A stretch of DNA of 64,000 nucleotides from the NCBI GenBank assembly GCA_021464415.1, contig CM038464.1:52927828-52991827 (forward strand). The letters run 5' to 3'. Below are positions 24,103 through 36,499 of the stretch, piece by piece (the first letter of the stretch is position 1; each line of letters begins with the position of its first letter). A model generated the notes under the pieces. That model saw only the letters and a program-made list of their open reading frames with translations, did not search any database and was not told the origin of the DNA. Made by a program: the position numbers and the translations under genes. Source of the stretch: Lonicera japonica (Eukaryota > Streptophyta > Magnoliopsida > Dipsacales > Caprifoliaceae).

Positions 24103-24134
24103 AATATTATTATTATTATTATTATTATTATTAT
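24103..24134 (+). repeat. (ATT)n microsatellite
   Basis: About ten TTA/ATT units downstream of the DXS gene. It marks the start of the duplicated region at 24250-25530. Confidence 0.85.
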
Positions 24135-24249
24135 GTGTATACATATATTTAAGTGGGCCGGCGTTATAAATGGTATTACAAGACTTAGTCATTAAGTCTT
24201 CTTTTTGGTCACCATGCGTGTTAGATTTTTAAGCATGACACCTAGCCAT

Positions 24250-25530
24250 TTTCTGAACCAACGTTGCCACTTATTTGGTGACTTTGCTTTATGGGTCTTC
24301 ATATACTTATATAGGATTGTTTTAATGCTAAAAGAATGGTACGGAGAAAAGAGGAACCATAGAAGGAGAACCGTGGGGTTTATGGAGATTGGTGGTGGTT
24401 TTTTTTAGAGGATTATGCTGTTATTTTATGATACTATTTTTGAGGTAAGGGTTGTACTTAACATGCATCTAAATATCTAGAGTAATCATTTGGTATCTTG
24501 AATGGTGTATTCCTCTTGAATTCATTACGTTAATTGAATTCTATGTATTTATTTGGCCTCTTTATTTAGTGTTATTTATTAATATGGGATGTATCGCCGT
24601 GAACTGATTGGTACATGGTTAAATTTATTCTAATAAGTCAACTTAGAGAGACCTAATAAGCTGGTTGGTGATTTTTTGAATTTTTCGGTATTGTTGAATT
24701 ACCGAGGTGGTTGTTGTGTAAGGCTGAGATGTTTTTAGAGAGAAGTTTCGAGATGGAATTGGTTTTTGATGTGGTGAGTTTACTAATTTTATTGATTAGA
24801 GGAGAGAGGGTATACTTTGTAAATAGTATTTACTTTGTAAATATTATATTTTTATAAATTACGGGCATTTTTAATTTTTAATTTTGGTATGTTACGAGTG
24901 TGGGTAGAACAAGACAAAATTTTTAAAAAGGGACCTGTGTATGGGGCCGGTTGGTGATTTGTTGAATTTCTTAGCAACGTTTTTGGTATATACTTATATT
25001 GTTTTTAAAAGAATTACCGAGGTGGTGGTTGTTTTCTTGGAGGATGGTGTTATTTTATTTTATTTTTGTAGGGGACTGATAAATTTAAATTCTAGAATAC
25101 TGATCCTGATGTATTCTTCTTTTCATTTATTAATTGAATTATGTGTATTTATTTGGCCTCGTTATTTAGTGTTATTCATTAATATGTGCATTGTTATGTA
25201 TTGTTTACTCTCAACAGACTTAATAAGCCTTTCTTAGAGAGAATTTTTGGCGAGATGAGGCGGGTAATTTTTCGCGGAGAGGGACTCGTGTGTCGGTTGG
25301 TGATTTGTTGATTTTTCGGATGAATTACTGAGGTGGTTATTGGAATATTTTTTTTGACTGGGATGTTTTACTCCTGTGTGTTAGAGCCCCCTTTCATTTT
25401 TATCGCATGTGTCTCGAGATGGAATTGGTTTTTGATGTAATTTATTATTTTTGTTGATTAGAGGAGAGCTAGAGATGTGTATACTTTGTAAATATTATAT
25501 TTTTATAAATTACTTTGATATATAAATAAA
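24250..25530 (+). repeat. Decayed direct duplication (two ~600-650 bp copies)
   Basis: 24520-24870 is repeated, diverged, at 25129-25520. Shared landmarks in the same order: ttatttggcctc, atttagtgttat, ggttggtgattt-gttga, attac-c/t-gaggtggtt, tcgagatggaattggttttt, ttgattagaggagag, gtatactttgtaaat and atatttttataaattac. An extra partial copy of the ggttggtgattt...accgaggtggt part is at about 24945-25030. There is no ORF with a recognised domain. It may be an old local duplication or two copies of an unidentified repeat. Confidence 0.6.
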
Positions 25531-26077
25531 ATTGAGTTTTACTTATTTTTATCATATTTTTGGATCCAGTTGGGTTGGATCGTTACAGTAGAACTCAAAC
25601 TACTTGTGTATTTGTTATCAACATAAATTCGGTCATTAATAAGCAACAATTAAAGGGGCAATTGCACTACCTAATTTCGAGAAAAAAAAGTTAATTAGTT
25701 ATAACTTGCCTTCAAAAAATGAAAAGTTGATGCATGTTGATAGAGGTTGGCCCCCTAATCCGGAAAAAAAGTATTACTACGATTAATCTTATTCCTTAAA
25801 ATTTCAAACATATTACCGTTAAATTTGCTCATATTCTTAAAAAATTTTAGATCCACCCTATGACAAAGACAGTATATATATAACATATGTAGTCATGTAT
25901 TTTGTACCTTGCAATGTGGGGACTACCTGCATTATATCCAAAAAGCATATGCATGCATCAAATCATTTGGCACACCTCGTGAAACATTTACTATTATATT
26001 TATTGTAACCAAACAATTTCAAGACCGAGGTGATGGCCAGCTTCTCGAGATGACAACATAATGATCTCTTTTCCTCC

Positions 26078-26795
<718 letters not shown>

Positions 26796-26862
26796 CATTT
26801 GTGGTTGAAGGTGAACTTAATACATATAAATAAGCTATATCATCTATAGATGCAACTTTTTG

Positions 26863-28800
26863 GAAAGAAACAATTAATGATAAATATATTTCTATTATTC
26901 AAAATAATACTTGGGTGTTATCCGATTTACCTCCTAGGAACAAACCTATAGGTTGGAAATGGGTTTTCAAAAAGAAGTTAAAACCCGATAGTAGCATAGA
27001 TAAATACAAAGCTAGATTAGTGGCTAAAGGGTTTACTAAAAAACAAAGTAATGATTATTTTGATACATACTCTCCCGTTACTAGAATTACTACTATTAGA
27101 ATTTTATTAACTTTTGCATCCATTCACAACTTAGTTATACATCAAATGGATGTAAAGACCGCATTTTTAAATGAGGACTTGGATGAGGAAAGTTATATGG
27201 AACAATCTAATGAGAGTTAGGCTATAAAGAGGGATTCCCTCACTTTAATAAAAAGAAGGGATGACCATTTAGAGGTGTAAATTAATGAATTTTTTTATGA
27301 AACTTTGTAGAGATGATCTATATATTGACTAGATTACCTCCACAAAAATTCATAGAAAAATTCAACCTAGAAGTGAGTGTTTTGAAAAATTGATATATAT
27401 GTACATTTTCGGCCGTTAAAATTTTTGATGATCAGCTCACCCAGTTTTAGGTTGAATTTTTTTATGAAATTTAGTGGAAGTGATCTACTCATAATATAGA
27501 TCATCTCTACAAAATCTTACAAAAAAATTCATCGATTTACCTCTCTAAATGGTCATCCCTTCTTTTTATTAAAGTGAGAGAATCCCTCTTTATAGCCTAA
27601 CTCATCTAATGGTTTCAAGGTTAAAGGTCAAGAACATAAAGTGTGTAAGTTAAAGAAATCTTTGTATGGTTTGAAACAAGCTCCCAAACAATGGCATGAA
27701 AATTTGATAAATTTTTTTTGCCCTATGGGTTTATTATTAATGAACATGATAAATGCTTATATTACAAAGAGGAAGAAGGTGATCATGTTATATTGTGCTT
27801 ATATATGGATGATATATTGATATTTGGGACTAACTTAGAACTTGTTAAAGATGTAAAATCCTACTTACTAGGAATTTTGATATGAAAGATTTGGGAAAGG
27901 CTAATATAATTTTATGGATGAAATTATATAGAATTTCTAATGGAATATTGTTGACCCAATCAAGTGCTGTAGAAAATATGTTAAAGAAATTTGGGCATTA
28001 TAATAGTAGTTTGGTATCTACACCTTATGATTCTAGCATAAGTTTAAAGAAGAATTTAGGTGAACCCGTATTCTAACTAAAATACTCTAAAATCATAGGG
28101 TCCTTGTTATATTTCTCGAATAGGACTAGGCTAGATATAGCATATGCAGTTGGAAGACTTAGTATGTATACTCATAATCCTAATGTGCAACATCGAAATA
28201 CTCTAGAAAAGTCCAAAAATATCTTAGAGGAACAATAAAATAATCGTTGTGTTATCGAGGTTTCCTTAATGTAATAGAGGGATATAGTGATGCAAATTGA
28301 ATAACGGATAGCTTAGATGTAAAATCTACTAGTGGCTATATGTTTATGTTGGGAGGAGCAACAGTATCTTGGGCTTCTAAAATAAAATAAAATAAAATAT
28401 TATCTCTAGAAGTACTATGATGGAGTTTGAGTTGATATCTTTAGACACAACTTGTAACAAGGCTGAATGGTTAAGAAACCTCTTGTTAAATATGCCCATA
28501 GTGAGTAAACCTTATACCGGCCATATCGATACAATGTGATCGTAAAGCTGTTATAAATCTTGTTAGACAATCTCACGCTAATAAAAAATGAATATGTACA
28601 AGTAAGATATAAATCTGTCAAAGGATTGATAAATAAGAATGTGATATCCTTTAACTTTATGAGATCTAAAAAGAATAAGGCCGATGGCTTGATCAAAGGT
28701 TTACCCCAAAAAGAGTGTTTATGAATCATCGAGGAGGATGGGCTAAGCCCATAAGGAGTCACCAATAGGAATAACCCAACCTTTGTGATTAAAGATCCCA
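26863..28800 (+). pseudogene. Copia reverse transcriptase-RNase H, broken
   Basis: Segments of the Copia pol polyprotein lie in several frames. 26863-27212 carries the RT N-terminal part. The 391-bp MITE at 27213-27603 interrupts it, and the reading resumes at 27604 with [19 protein letters not shown]. The YMDDIL active-site motif lies near 27807-27824. A further segment at 27882-28076 starts MKDLGKAN. RNase H sequence extends to about 28800. Stops and frameshifts occur throughout. Confidence 0.8.
27213..27603. mobile_element. Foldback MITE (391 bp) inserted in Copia RT
   Basis: Terminal inverted repeats of about 70 bp start gagttaggctataaagaggg and include tttaataaaaagaaggg and gatgaccatttagag. 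The element is flanked by an 8-bp duplication, atctaatg, at 27205-27212 and 27604-27611. Removing the element and one copy restores the RT reading across the junction ([12 protein letters not shown]), which proves the boundaries. The interior has further nested inverted arms (aatttttttatgaaa, gatgatcta). The 8-bp duplication suggests a hAT-type mobiliser. Confidence 0.9.
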
Positions 28801-29344
28801 TGAAGAAGGCTCAATGTGATAGAAACAACCTATAGAGCGTGATTTAAAATAAAAACACTATTTAGCTATTTAGAGGAGAGTGTCTTATCCCTATCCATAT
28901 GGTGATAGAGTTTATTTGTGTGACTTTAAGGAAGGGTTTGATCCTGAATGAGCTTGAGGCGATTATTTTCACAAGGTACATGTCACGTGTACCCTTAAAG
29001 GACTCACTTAAGTGAAAGCCGTCATGAGGCTACGACCGTGGGAATTTAATTATTCTTGAAAAATTCTCACGAGAATCAAGATTAAAGCACATGGCCATTA
29101 ATAGCGCTATTGCTTTTGAACCATGTCTAGATTTATATTGTGTATATGACGATCAAAATTTGATCAAGGAACCTAATTCAAGGCGTAGTTCATTATGACT
29201 CTCTCAAATGAAAATTGTCAACACTAAGTGCAGGCTTAAGTCTGGAAGACTCTTACACTTATTGCACAATATATAATTACTTAAGTATATTTTCTTTATG
29301 TATATATAATTTTTGGTTTTGAAGTTTTATAACTTGTGGGGGGC

Positions 29345-29921
29345 TGTTGGAATTTGAAGTTTCAAACTTCAAAATAACTCTCCATTAAAATATAATTAAT
29401 ATTATTATTATTGTGATAATTATTTTGATTTAATTTAAATTTATAGCTCTTATTTTATTTTTTTTATTTTATTAATGAGAAGAATTATTATGTTTTTAAT
29501 TTTGTAATTAAGGTGCTTGACCTCTACCACTATATAAAGGGTGGTTAGGCTTTTATTTGGATATAAGAAAAGGAGAAAAAATATACACAAGTCTACTATC
29601 TTCCACACCAACATATCTTCCTCTCATACTATTTTGTCCTATAATACTTTTAATATTTTGTTGGGCAATTTGATCGGATTGGTTCTATTTTGTCTTCCTA
29701 TGGACGTGCACATAGAGAATGCATTGTTGAAAGTTGTACAAGTTTTATCTTGAAAACTTTATTGATCACTAGTACTCGCACGTAGGGAGACGATAAAGTC
29801 TTTAGGACAGCGTGTTTTATTGTCACTCTCATACATGCCAACCTTTTATTTTATTTTATCTTATTTCTTATTATTTTGTTTGCTAAATAATCTTAGTTAG
29901 TTTCTTACAAAATTTAGCACA
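29345..29921 (+). repeat. 3' LTR of the Copia element
   Basis: The start tgttggaatttgaagtttc aligns with the 5' LTR start tgttgaaattttgaagtttc. The aligned ends are aaatttagcaca here and aaacttagtata at 26795. Divergence between the LTRs is substantial, so the insertion is old. Confidence 0.8.
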
Positions 29922-31204
29922 CTAATTGTATGTATGTATAACTAAATTTCTAACACCTCATCCTTATTCAAAGCTAGCAACACAAATCTTGTAACTAGTA
30001 CATGACATGGATGCTTAATCTTCTCAAATAACTCTCTAGGTTTTGTTTGGTTACTTGTAAATGCCACAAAATAATATGGTTTTTGCAATGATCATGTAAG
30101 ACAATGTGTTTAGACTGAGTTTGGAAATGAAAATGCCAAGATTACTTTTACACTGTTTTCACATTTTGATGCAAATGAACTATAGACTAGAAAGGCATGC
30201 AATTGATTTTCATCATTATTGAAACAAACCAAACATGCAAAAACTTTTCATTATATGAAAAGCTTTCTACATTGAATTCGGTTTCCACCTTAGTGAGTTT
30301 TCAGTGAATCAAACCCAACCCTTGTGTCTTTTATATTTCTTTAGAATTTGGTGTTACAAATCCCCAGTCATATATGTGCAATATCAACTTTTTAATCAAA
30401 ATCAATCCAAGCCATCACATGTTTCTTAATCAATCCTAATTTTTTGATTGCGATTTTCATTTGGATCATTTGGTTCCAATGACAATATAAGAGTCAAGTA
30501 AACTACCAAACAATAATCTTGCAAAATCTATAAACCCACATTTCCTTTAAAAGTCAAATCAGTCCCACTCCTATATATTTATCTCTGTCCAACCCGGATT
30601 CCTTAACCATGTTGTGGACTTGGTTTCCTAGTGTATACCATTACAAGGCTGGAACAAGCAGGAACAATGCTTGACAATGGAAACATATCAGATTAATTAA
30701 CCTACGCATCATTTGGTGAAAAATTGACAATTCAATCTATTCTTTACGATTCTGCACAAGCCATTATTAGATTTGTCCAAATCACTTGATTTTGATAAGC
30801 AAAACCACTTCAAATATTGAATACATAATGATGAGTGAAATTTTTGTAAGCAATATCAACTCAATATGGATTAGACAATGGGACCATAAATCAACTTACA
30901 TTTATGTAAATCCTCTAAAGCTCCACAAGTATTCAATATGACATGCAAATGTACAATCATTTGCCTTAATGTCCTCTTTAATCTAATCATATTCCCAAAA
31001 AAACCTTAGTTAGTTAACGATCTTCACCAATGGCCCAAGGCTCTCCAACCTCCCACGAACTTGACCCAGTTCATAAAATGCCCTAAAAAGCGATAGAAAA
31101 AAGTGAATTCAATCAGTAAAAAACCCCTCCAAAATGATCCTCTTTGAAACCCTTAAAGAATCTTCAGTTTTTTTATGCTCATGTAAACCATAATTACCGA
31201 GTCA
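29922..31204. other. Intergenic DNA, nothing recognised
   Basis: No gene, LTR or bounded element could be supported. The sequence is AT-rich with short frames only. Confidence 0.5.
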
Positions 31205-31344
31205 CAAGTAACTAGTGGCGGATCCATGAATTTAACCAACGGGGCCGAAATTTAAAATACATAAAAATATATTTAAAGCTATAAAATTTAACCACAAGCA
31301 TAATTGTATTAATAGTAATATTTGATACAACTAAAAGTCTTAAA

Positions 31345-32093
31345 CACTTGGGTGGTGTTTAATAAAAAAAAATGAAAAATGAAAACTGAAACTGAAAAAA
31401 CTGTTTGTTTAGTTCTAAAAATTGTATCTGAAAAAATATTGTTTGTTTGAATATGACCCATTTAAAAATTGAATTTTTTTTAGCATGACAATTTTGCCTT
31501 TATTAGTTTATTTGGATCACATGTTTCTATATAAAATAAAAAAATACCATATAATTTACACTTTTCAACCAAGCTAACTTATTTCATTTATGAAATGGGA
31601 ATCTATATGAATATATATACACACACAAGGAGATTAGAGTAAAGCTGGGAGTATTCCCATTTATAAAATGGGAATTTGTGTGAAACTTTTCAACTAATCT
31701 TTTCAACCAAACGTTTCATTTATCAACAAAGCTAACCTCTTTAGCTTTACGTTTCTCCAAAGAAAAAGAGATCGATGATCACCTGGAGAAGTCTACATGG
31801 ATGAATAAGAATCTGTGTGAATATACACACACATGGAGATTGAAGTTTTGATGGGAAAATACATATTCTTGGTACCAAGAGGGTAAAATAAGTATTTTAC
31901 ATTTTTTAAAATTAAGTTTTCATTTTAAAGTGGTGATTTTAGCACTTAAAACTTTTGATGAAAATTTTCAATTTTAAGTGGAAAAAAAATTAAGTTTTCA
32001 GATTTAAGTTTTGGTTAATAAACAACTTTGAAACCACTTAAATCTGAAAACTTGATTTAAGTAGTGCAAACAAACAACCCCTTAATGTCTACA
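31345..32093 (+). mobile_element. MITE copy related to the DXS intron-8 element
   Basis: Starts gtggtgtttaataaa, then aactgaaactgaaaaaactg and attgtatctgaaaaaat. It ends with aaatctgaaaacttgattt, then aagtagtgcaaacaaacaac. The order matches the minus strand of 22830-23220. A block at about 31580-31880 with repeated aatgggaat words has no counterpart there and is likely a later insertion. Confidence 0.55.
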
Positions 32094-32230
32094 AATTATA
32101 ATAAAATTCTACGTGGTTTCATATTTTAAAAGTATTGTAACACGTCCTCCTTGTTAACAAGTTTGTTCATTAACCCTCTTCCTCTTTATCAAGAATTTGT
32201 CCATTCAACACTTTTTTCAATAGAATACAA

Positions 32231-32403
32231 AATCAACTAATATTATTCAATTAATTAAAAAAATACACCTAATATTATTAGTAATGTTAAAGTTAATTTA
32301 TCTTGAAAATAAACCTAAATCAACTAATATTATTCAATTAATCAAAAAATACACCTAATATTATTGATGATGTTAAAGTTAATTTATCTTGAAAATAAAC
32401 CTA
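32231..32403 (+). repeat. 86-bp tandem duplication
   Basis: Two adjacent, nearly identical units contain atcaactaatattattcaat, aatacacctaatattatt and gttaatttatcttgaaaata. The second differs by a few substitutions. It lies within the hAT-type element at 31213-32748. Confidence 0.9.
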
Positions 32404-32929
32404 AATCAACATACATTGACATTGTATTAAATAAAACCCTTTTGGCCCAATGGTTGTTAAAGTAATAAATCTATTAGAAAACTAGTTAATTTTCTTAACA
32501 ATTTCGAAAAAATAAATTTCATGAAAAAAAGTAGATCTAAGAAAATAAATACCTTAAAATGAGAAGTGTAAAGCAAGCCTGGAGTCGTGGAAGATAAGCT
32601 AACTGCTAAAATACTAAAATTGAAGAGTGAAGAGTGAAGAGTGAAGAATAATATACTAGAGAGAGAGAAACCGAGAGAAGGGCAGGAGAAGAAGAGAATC
32701 CAATGAGGGGCGACAGCCCCCTCTTGCCTCTATGTAGGGACGCCCCTGCAAGTAACTATGTCTCTTAAGCAATTCATCGAATAGTATAAGTTCATTAACA
32801 ATACTATCACACTTGTACATGTATTTTGGTCAAGTCGGTAAAAATTCAAATACTTCACTCAGTAAAAATTTGAATACTCCCTCGTAAGGGTCGACCTAAA
32901 TTTTTTGTAACAAAAAGAGTCAGACTTAA

Positions 32930-33410
32930 TCATGTGGATACAAACACAATCGGAGGCTTTGAGTATCTAGAGCTTGCCATGTAAAATTGACCTTGAATAA
33001 ACTAACACTCATAATTAATCACTGTCTCTACTTTGTCCAAAATATATATATATATATATAAGGATTCAAATTATACCAGGTGTAAAAAAGAAGATTTATT
33101 ACCTATCAATAACTTTCTTCAATTTCATAATTCATCAATTTAATTGTTAAATTAATTTATTATAATATTTCATCATGTGGATACAGACACGATCAGAGGC
33201 TTTAAGTATCTTGAGCTTGCTATGTAAAATTGACCTTGAATAAGCTAACACTCATAATTAACCACTGTGTGTACTCTATCTAATATATATACAGAGGGGT
33301 TCAAAGTATACCATGTGTAAAAAAGAAGATTTATTACTTATCAATAACTTTCTCTCAATTTCATAATTCGTTAATCTAATTATTGAATTAATTTATTATA
33401 ATATTTTAAA
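32930..33410 (+). repeat. ~240-bp tandem duplication
   Basis: Unit 1 (about 32930-33168) and unit 2 (about 33169-33410) share atcatgtggatac, gtaaaattgaccttgaata, aaaaaagaagatttattac and aattaatttattataatatt in order. Each contains a TA tract near its middle. It is more diverged than the duplication at 32231. No coding sense. Confidence 0.85.
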
Positions 33411-33665
33411 GATGTGTGCAGAAAATTAAAATAATTAGAGATGTATAAGTTTTTCATTATAATCATGTTATATAGTAGATTTTGAGTGTTACAAAAATTA
33501 AATAAAAATAAGTATTTTGATTATATAGTTACAAATATCGGATTGATTTAAAACTTTGTATGCTTGATAAATACAATAAAACTAACATATCTAACGAGCG
33601 AAAAAGGTTATAAATAAGTAAAAAGCTTTTTAATCTTATATTGTTATAACTTGAATCTTCCCTAT

Positions 33666-33722
<57 letters not shown>

Positions 33723-34439
33723 AAGAGTTAACTACTTGACCAATTTTTTTTTATTTTTAACTTTTGGTATATGTTCTTTTTGCATGATTTTGACACATGA
33801 TTTGGTAAACCAGATTTATGCAATTTAAGATTGTTCTTTTGACATAAGTCTTGATATTTTAAAATTCTGTCAAATTTTAAAATAATGTAAATTACTCAAA
33901 AGGTCCCTTACTGAATTATAGAATTTGAATTTGATCCATTTCTTTTTAATCATATCCCTCTTTTATTATTGGTCAGTAACACTTTTTCTCTCCAAGTAAA
34001 ATACATAAATGGATAAGAATTTTACTTAAACTCAACTTACATTATTACATTTAAACATTTCTAATTTTTTTTAGAAATACTAAAATTAAAAATCATAAGA
34101 TTTTAAAATAAAAAAAATTCTAAATCTTAAAATTTATCAAATTACATAATTTTAAAATTTTGCAAAAAGAGCACGACGTTATTAATTTTTTTCACCTTAA
34201 TATACTAGCACATGCCATGCATGCGTAATTAAATTAATACCAACGAAATATGGACACATGTTAATTAAAAAGAAAAAGGACAGATAAGGCTATCTCTATT
34301 TCGATCACCTTACGTGTAAAAATAATCATAGAACTTTCTATCTTTACATGACAAGAATTAAAAGGAGTTCACATCACCTTGTATCTAAGATGGCCTAAAG
34401 CCAACACACCAGGCATCAACAATAACGGACTCGACACCC
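33411..34439. other. Intergenic AT-rich DNA with TA/GA microsatellite
   Basis: No gene seen. A compound microsatellite (TA)n then (GA)n lies at about 33665-33720. Confidence 0.5.
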
Positions 34440-35425
34440 AATTAGGGGAAGCCCATCCTCGCATGTTAGAGCCGTTAGATTTTGGGCTGCCTTGTTGAAA
34501 TCTCGTTTAACAAAACTGAGGCAGGGGTTGGCCTGATAATCGATCATCAAGCCGCAAGTGTTTGCACCTTGAGCAAGAGTCATAAGGTTTCGAATTTTAG
34601 TCCCATCACTTGCAACTATTCACTTGGATCATGCTCTTTGCCCTGCATTGTTAGAATCTCCCTGAGCAGAGGATTAATCAAGGAGCACGAAAGCTGGTCC
34701 GGACACCCATTAAAAGGAGTAATCGAGAACTTGAGACCGACTACTTTTTAATGTAAGCATGCTTCTCTAACAACTAGAACGTACTTTGCCTTCAGAGCTA
34801 ACTTAACAAAAACCTTTTTCTCGATTCCATCATGAATTACCCCCATCAGAACGGTAAACAATAACTCCCACTGTTGCCGGTGATGAATTGCGGAAGGCTA
34901 AATCACAACCGACACGAAGACGCTCAAAAGAAAGATGGATATATACCAACTGTATTTTGATGGAAAGGCGCAAGAAATTACCTTTGGATGCAACCATACA
35001 CATATTGGAAGTTCATAAGAGTGGCCGAAATCCTCACTATAATCCCAATGCTATTGAGACGATTCCAGGAGAAAATGAAATCATTACGGGATAACCAAAT
35101 AAACCACGCCATAATACACTGATGAATTTCTACAAGTAGACCACCTTGCCCAACAAATTAAGAGCCTTTCTACCCCTCCCATTGGAGTACATAAAACATC
35201 AAGTCCATCTAAGTGTTGAGGAAATACGGGTCATAGAAAAGGGCTTTGCAAAACTATTACTCCTCCAAATTAATACTGTCCATTTGCATCTAAATAATAA
35301 ATGTTCTATCGGTTCCATCCCGTTCTTACAAGTATCACAAACTGGAGAGGGGTTATTGACACTGGACAGAAGCGTGAGGTTAAAAGAAGAAGGGCATTGT
35401 GTTCAACCTGTCTCTTAAATTAACA
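34440..35425 (-). pseudogene. LINE non-LTR retrotransposon remnant: zinc-binding RVT domain and RNase H
   Basis: Read on the minus strand from 35425 downward there is LRDRLNT, then PVCDTCKNGMEPIEHLLFRC followed by KWTVLIWRS. This fits the zf-RVT domain of plant LINE-derived proteins (C-x2-C ... H-x4-C, then W-x-W-like). Next, in another frame, comes MAWFIWLSRNDFIFSWNRLN (about 35115-35055), and finally an RNase H-like part ending KRDFNKAAQNLTAL (about 34515-34475). There are several frame changes and stops; endonuclease and RT are missing. The plus-strand frames here are shadows. Confidence 0.75.
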
Positions 35426-35919
35426 AGAAAAGCAAGATAATTCTCAAAATAACTGATTTATTGATAAGAAGGGTTGATTATTTGAAACCATATGATCCCA
35501 CCCAATCCTATTTAATATATATGATTTTAGCGATATTCTGAACATGGCACAATGCATATCATGATTTTATGTTTTATCATTCTATTCAAATTGAATAGAA
35601 GATCCAATCCAAATGATCCCCCGAATCAACTCGATCTAATTTGAGATTGGATTGAATTGGTTTAAAACTAACATATTTTTTTAACACTACGAGGCACAAA
35701 TTCTAATAAAATAAAAATTCCTGTTGGAAAAAAAACATTTAAAAGGCATAAAACCCCTAATAATAGAACAGAGAATTACCAAAAATGAGGGGATAGAGGC
35801 CCAAGACAAAGGCACACAATTCGTGAGTGCGTGATAAACTGATAAATGAGCCGACCTAATTTCAACATAATTAGTGGTTAATAATACAATATATTTTGAG
35901 TTGTGCAATACGTTGATCA

Positions 35920-35960
35920 CTAGTTATAAATCCGTGCAATGCACGGGGCGGTATTTAAAT
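35920..35960 (-). mobile_element. Helitron 3' terminus on the minus strand
   Basis: On the minus strand a hairpin ccgtgcattgcacgg is followed by atttataa and CTAG, then T. This is the canonical Helitron 3' end. The element body would extend to the right; I could not place its TC start. Three ctccattttactatta-like copies (about 36355, 36840 and a weaker one near 36950) hint at the body, so it probably reaches at least 36.9 kb. Confidence 0.65.
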
Positions 35961-36499
35961 TATCATTAAAAAAATTATGTAATAATGAAAAAAAATATTT
36001 AAATAATATAATATTAGAACAAATCCATGTAAAATAGTTCTAACTATACAATAAAACTCACAATTAATCGAAATAATACAAGCATTAAATGCTCAAAATA
36101 ACGCAGGTAAACTGATGCATTTTTGCTAAAAAACTAAAAATAATGCAATTCGTGTTTAAAAAAATGATTTCAAAAAATAAAAATAAAAAAGAAACACTAA
36201 AGAGTACAATAAATAGGGCAACTTCTTCTTTTTCCTTCCATAATACTAATATATATTAAGTATAGATACAAATATGAAAAATGAAAGAGTTTAAAAAATA
36301 AGTAAATAAAAGTTTCAAAATAAAAATGATTTATTACTATAATTATTACACTTCCTCCATTTTACTATTATATTAGTTTGTATCCCGCTTGATGTGCCTG
36401 CGTTGTATCATTTAATCTTTATATAATTGTTCAACAAATTATTACTAAGTCAAAATTTGAAAAAAAATGTATTATTATATTTGAACTATTTATGGATAC

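Larger units (their letters stand above)
31213..32748. mobile_element. hAT-type element (1.5 kb) carrying a nested MITE
   Basis: The left end tagtggcggatcc and the inverse of the right end caggggcgtcc are imperfect terminal repeats. An identical 8-bp duplication caagtaac flanks it (31205-31212 and 32749-32756). No transposase is recognisable. It encloses the MITE family copy at about 31345-32093 and an 86-bp tandem duplication at 32231-32403. Element 47478-47906 has similar gggcgga / agcccct-type ends. Confidence 0.75.

Noticed and set aside
34482..35418. Plus-strand open frames of 68-90 codons
   Set aside because: Shadows of the minus-strand LINE zf-RVT/RNase H remnant, which shows recognisable motifs.
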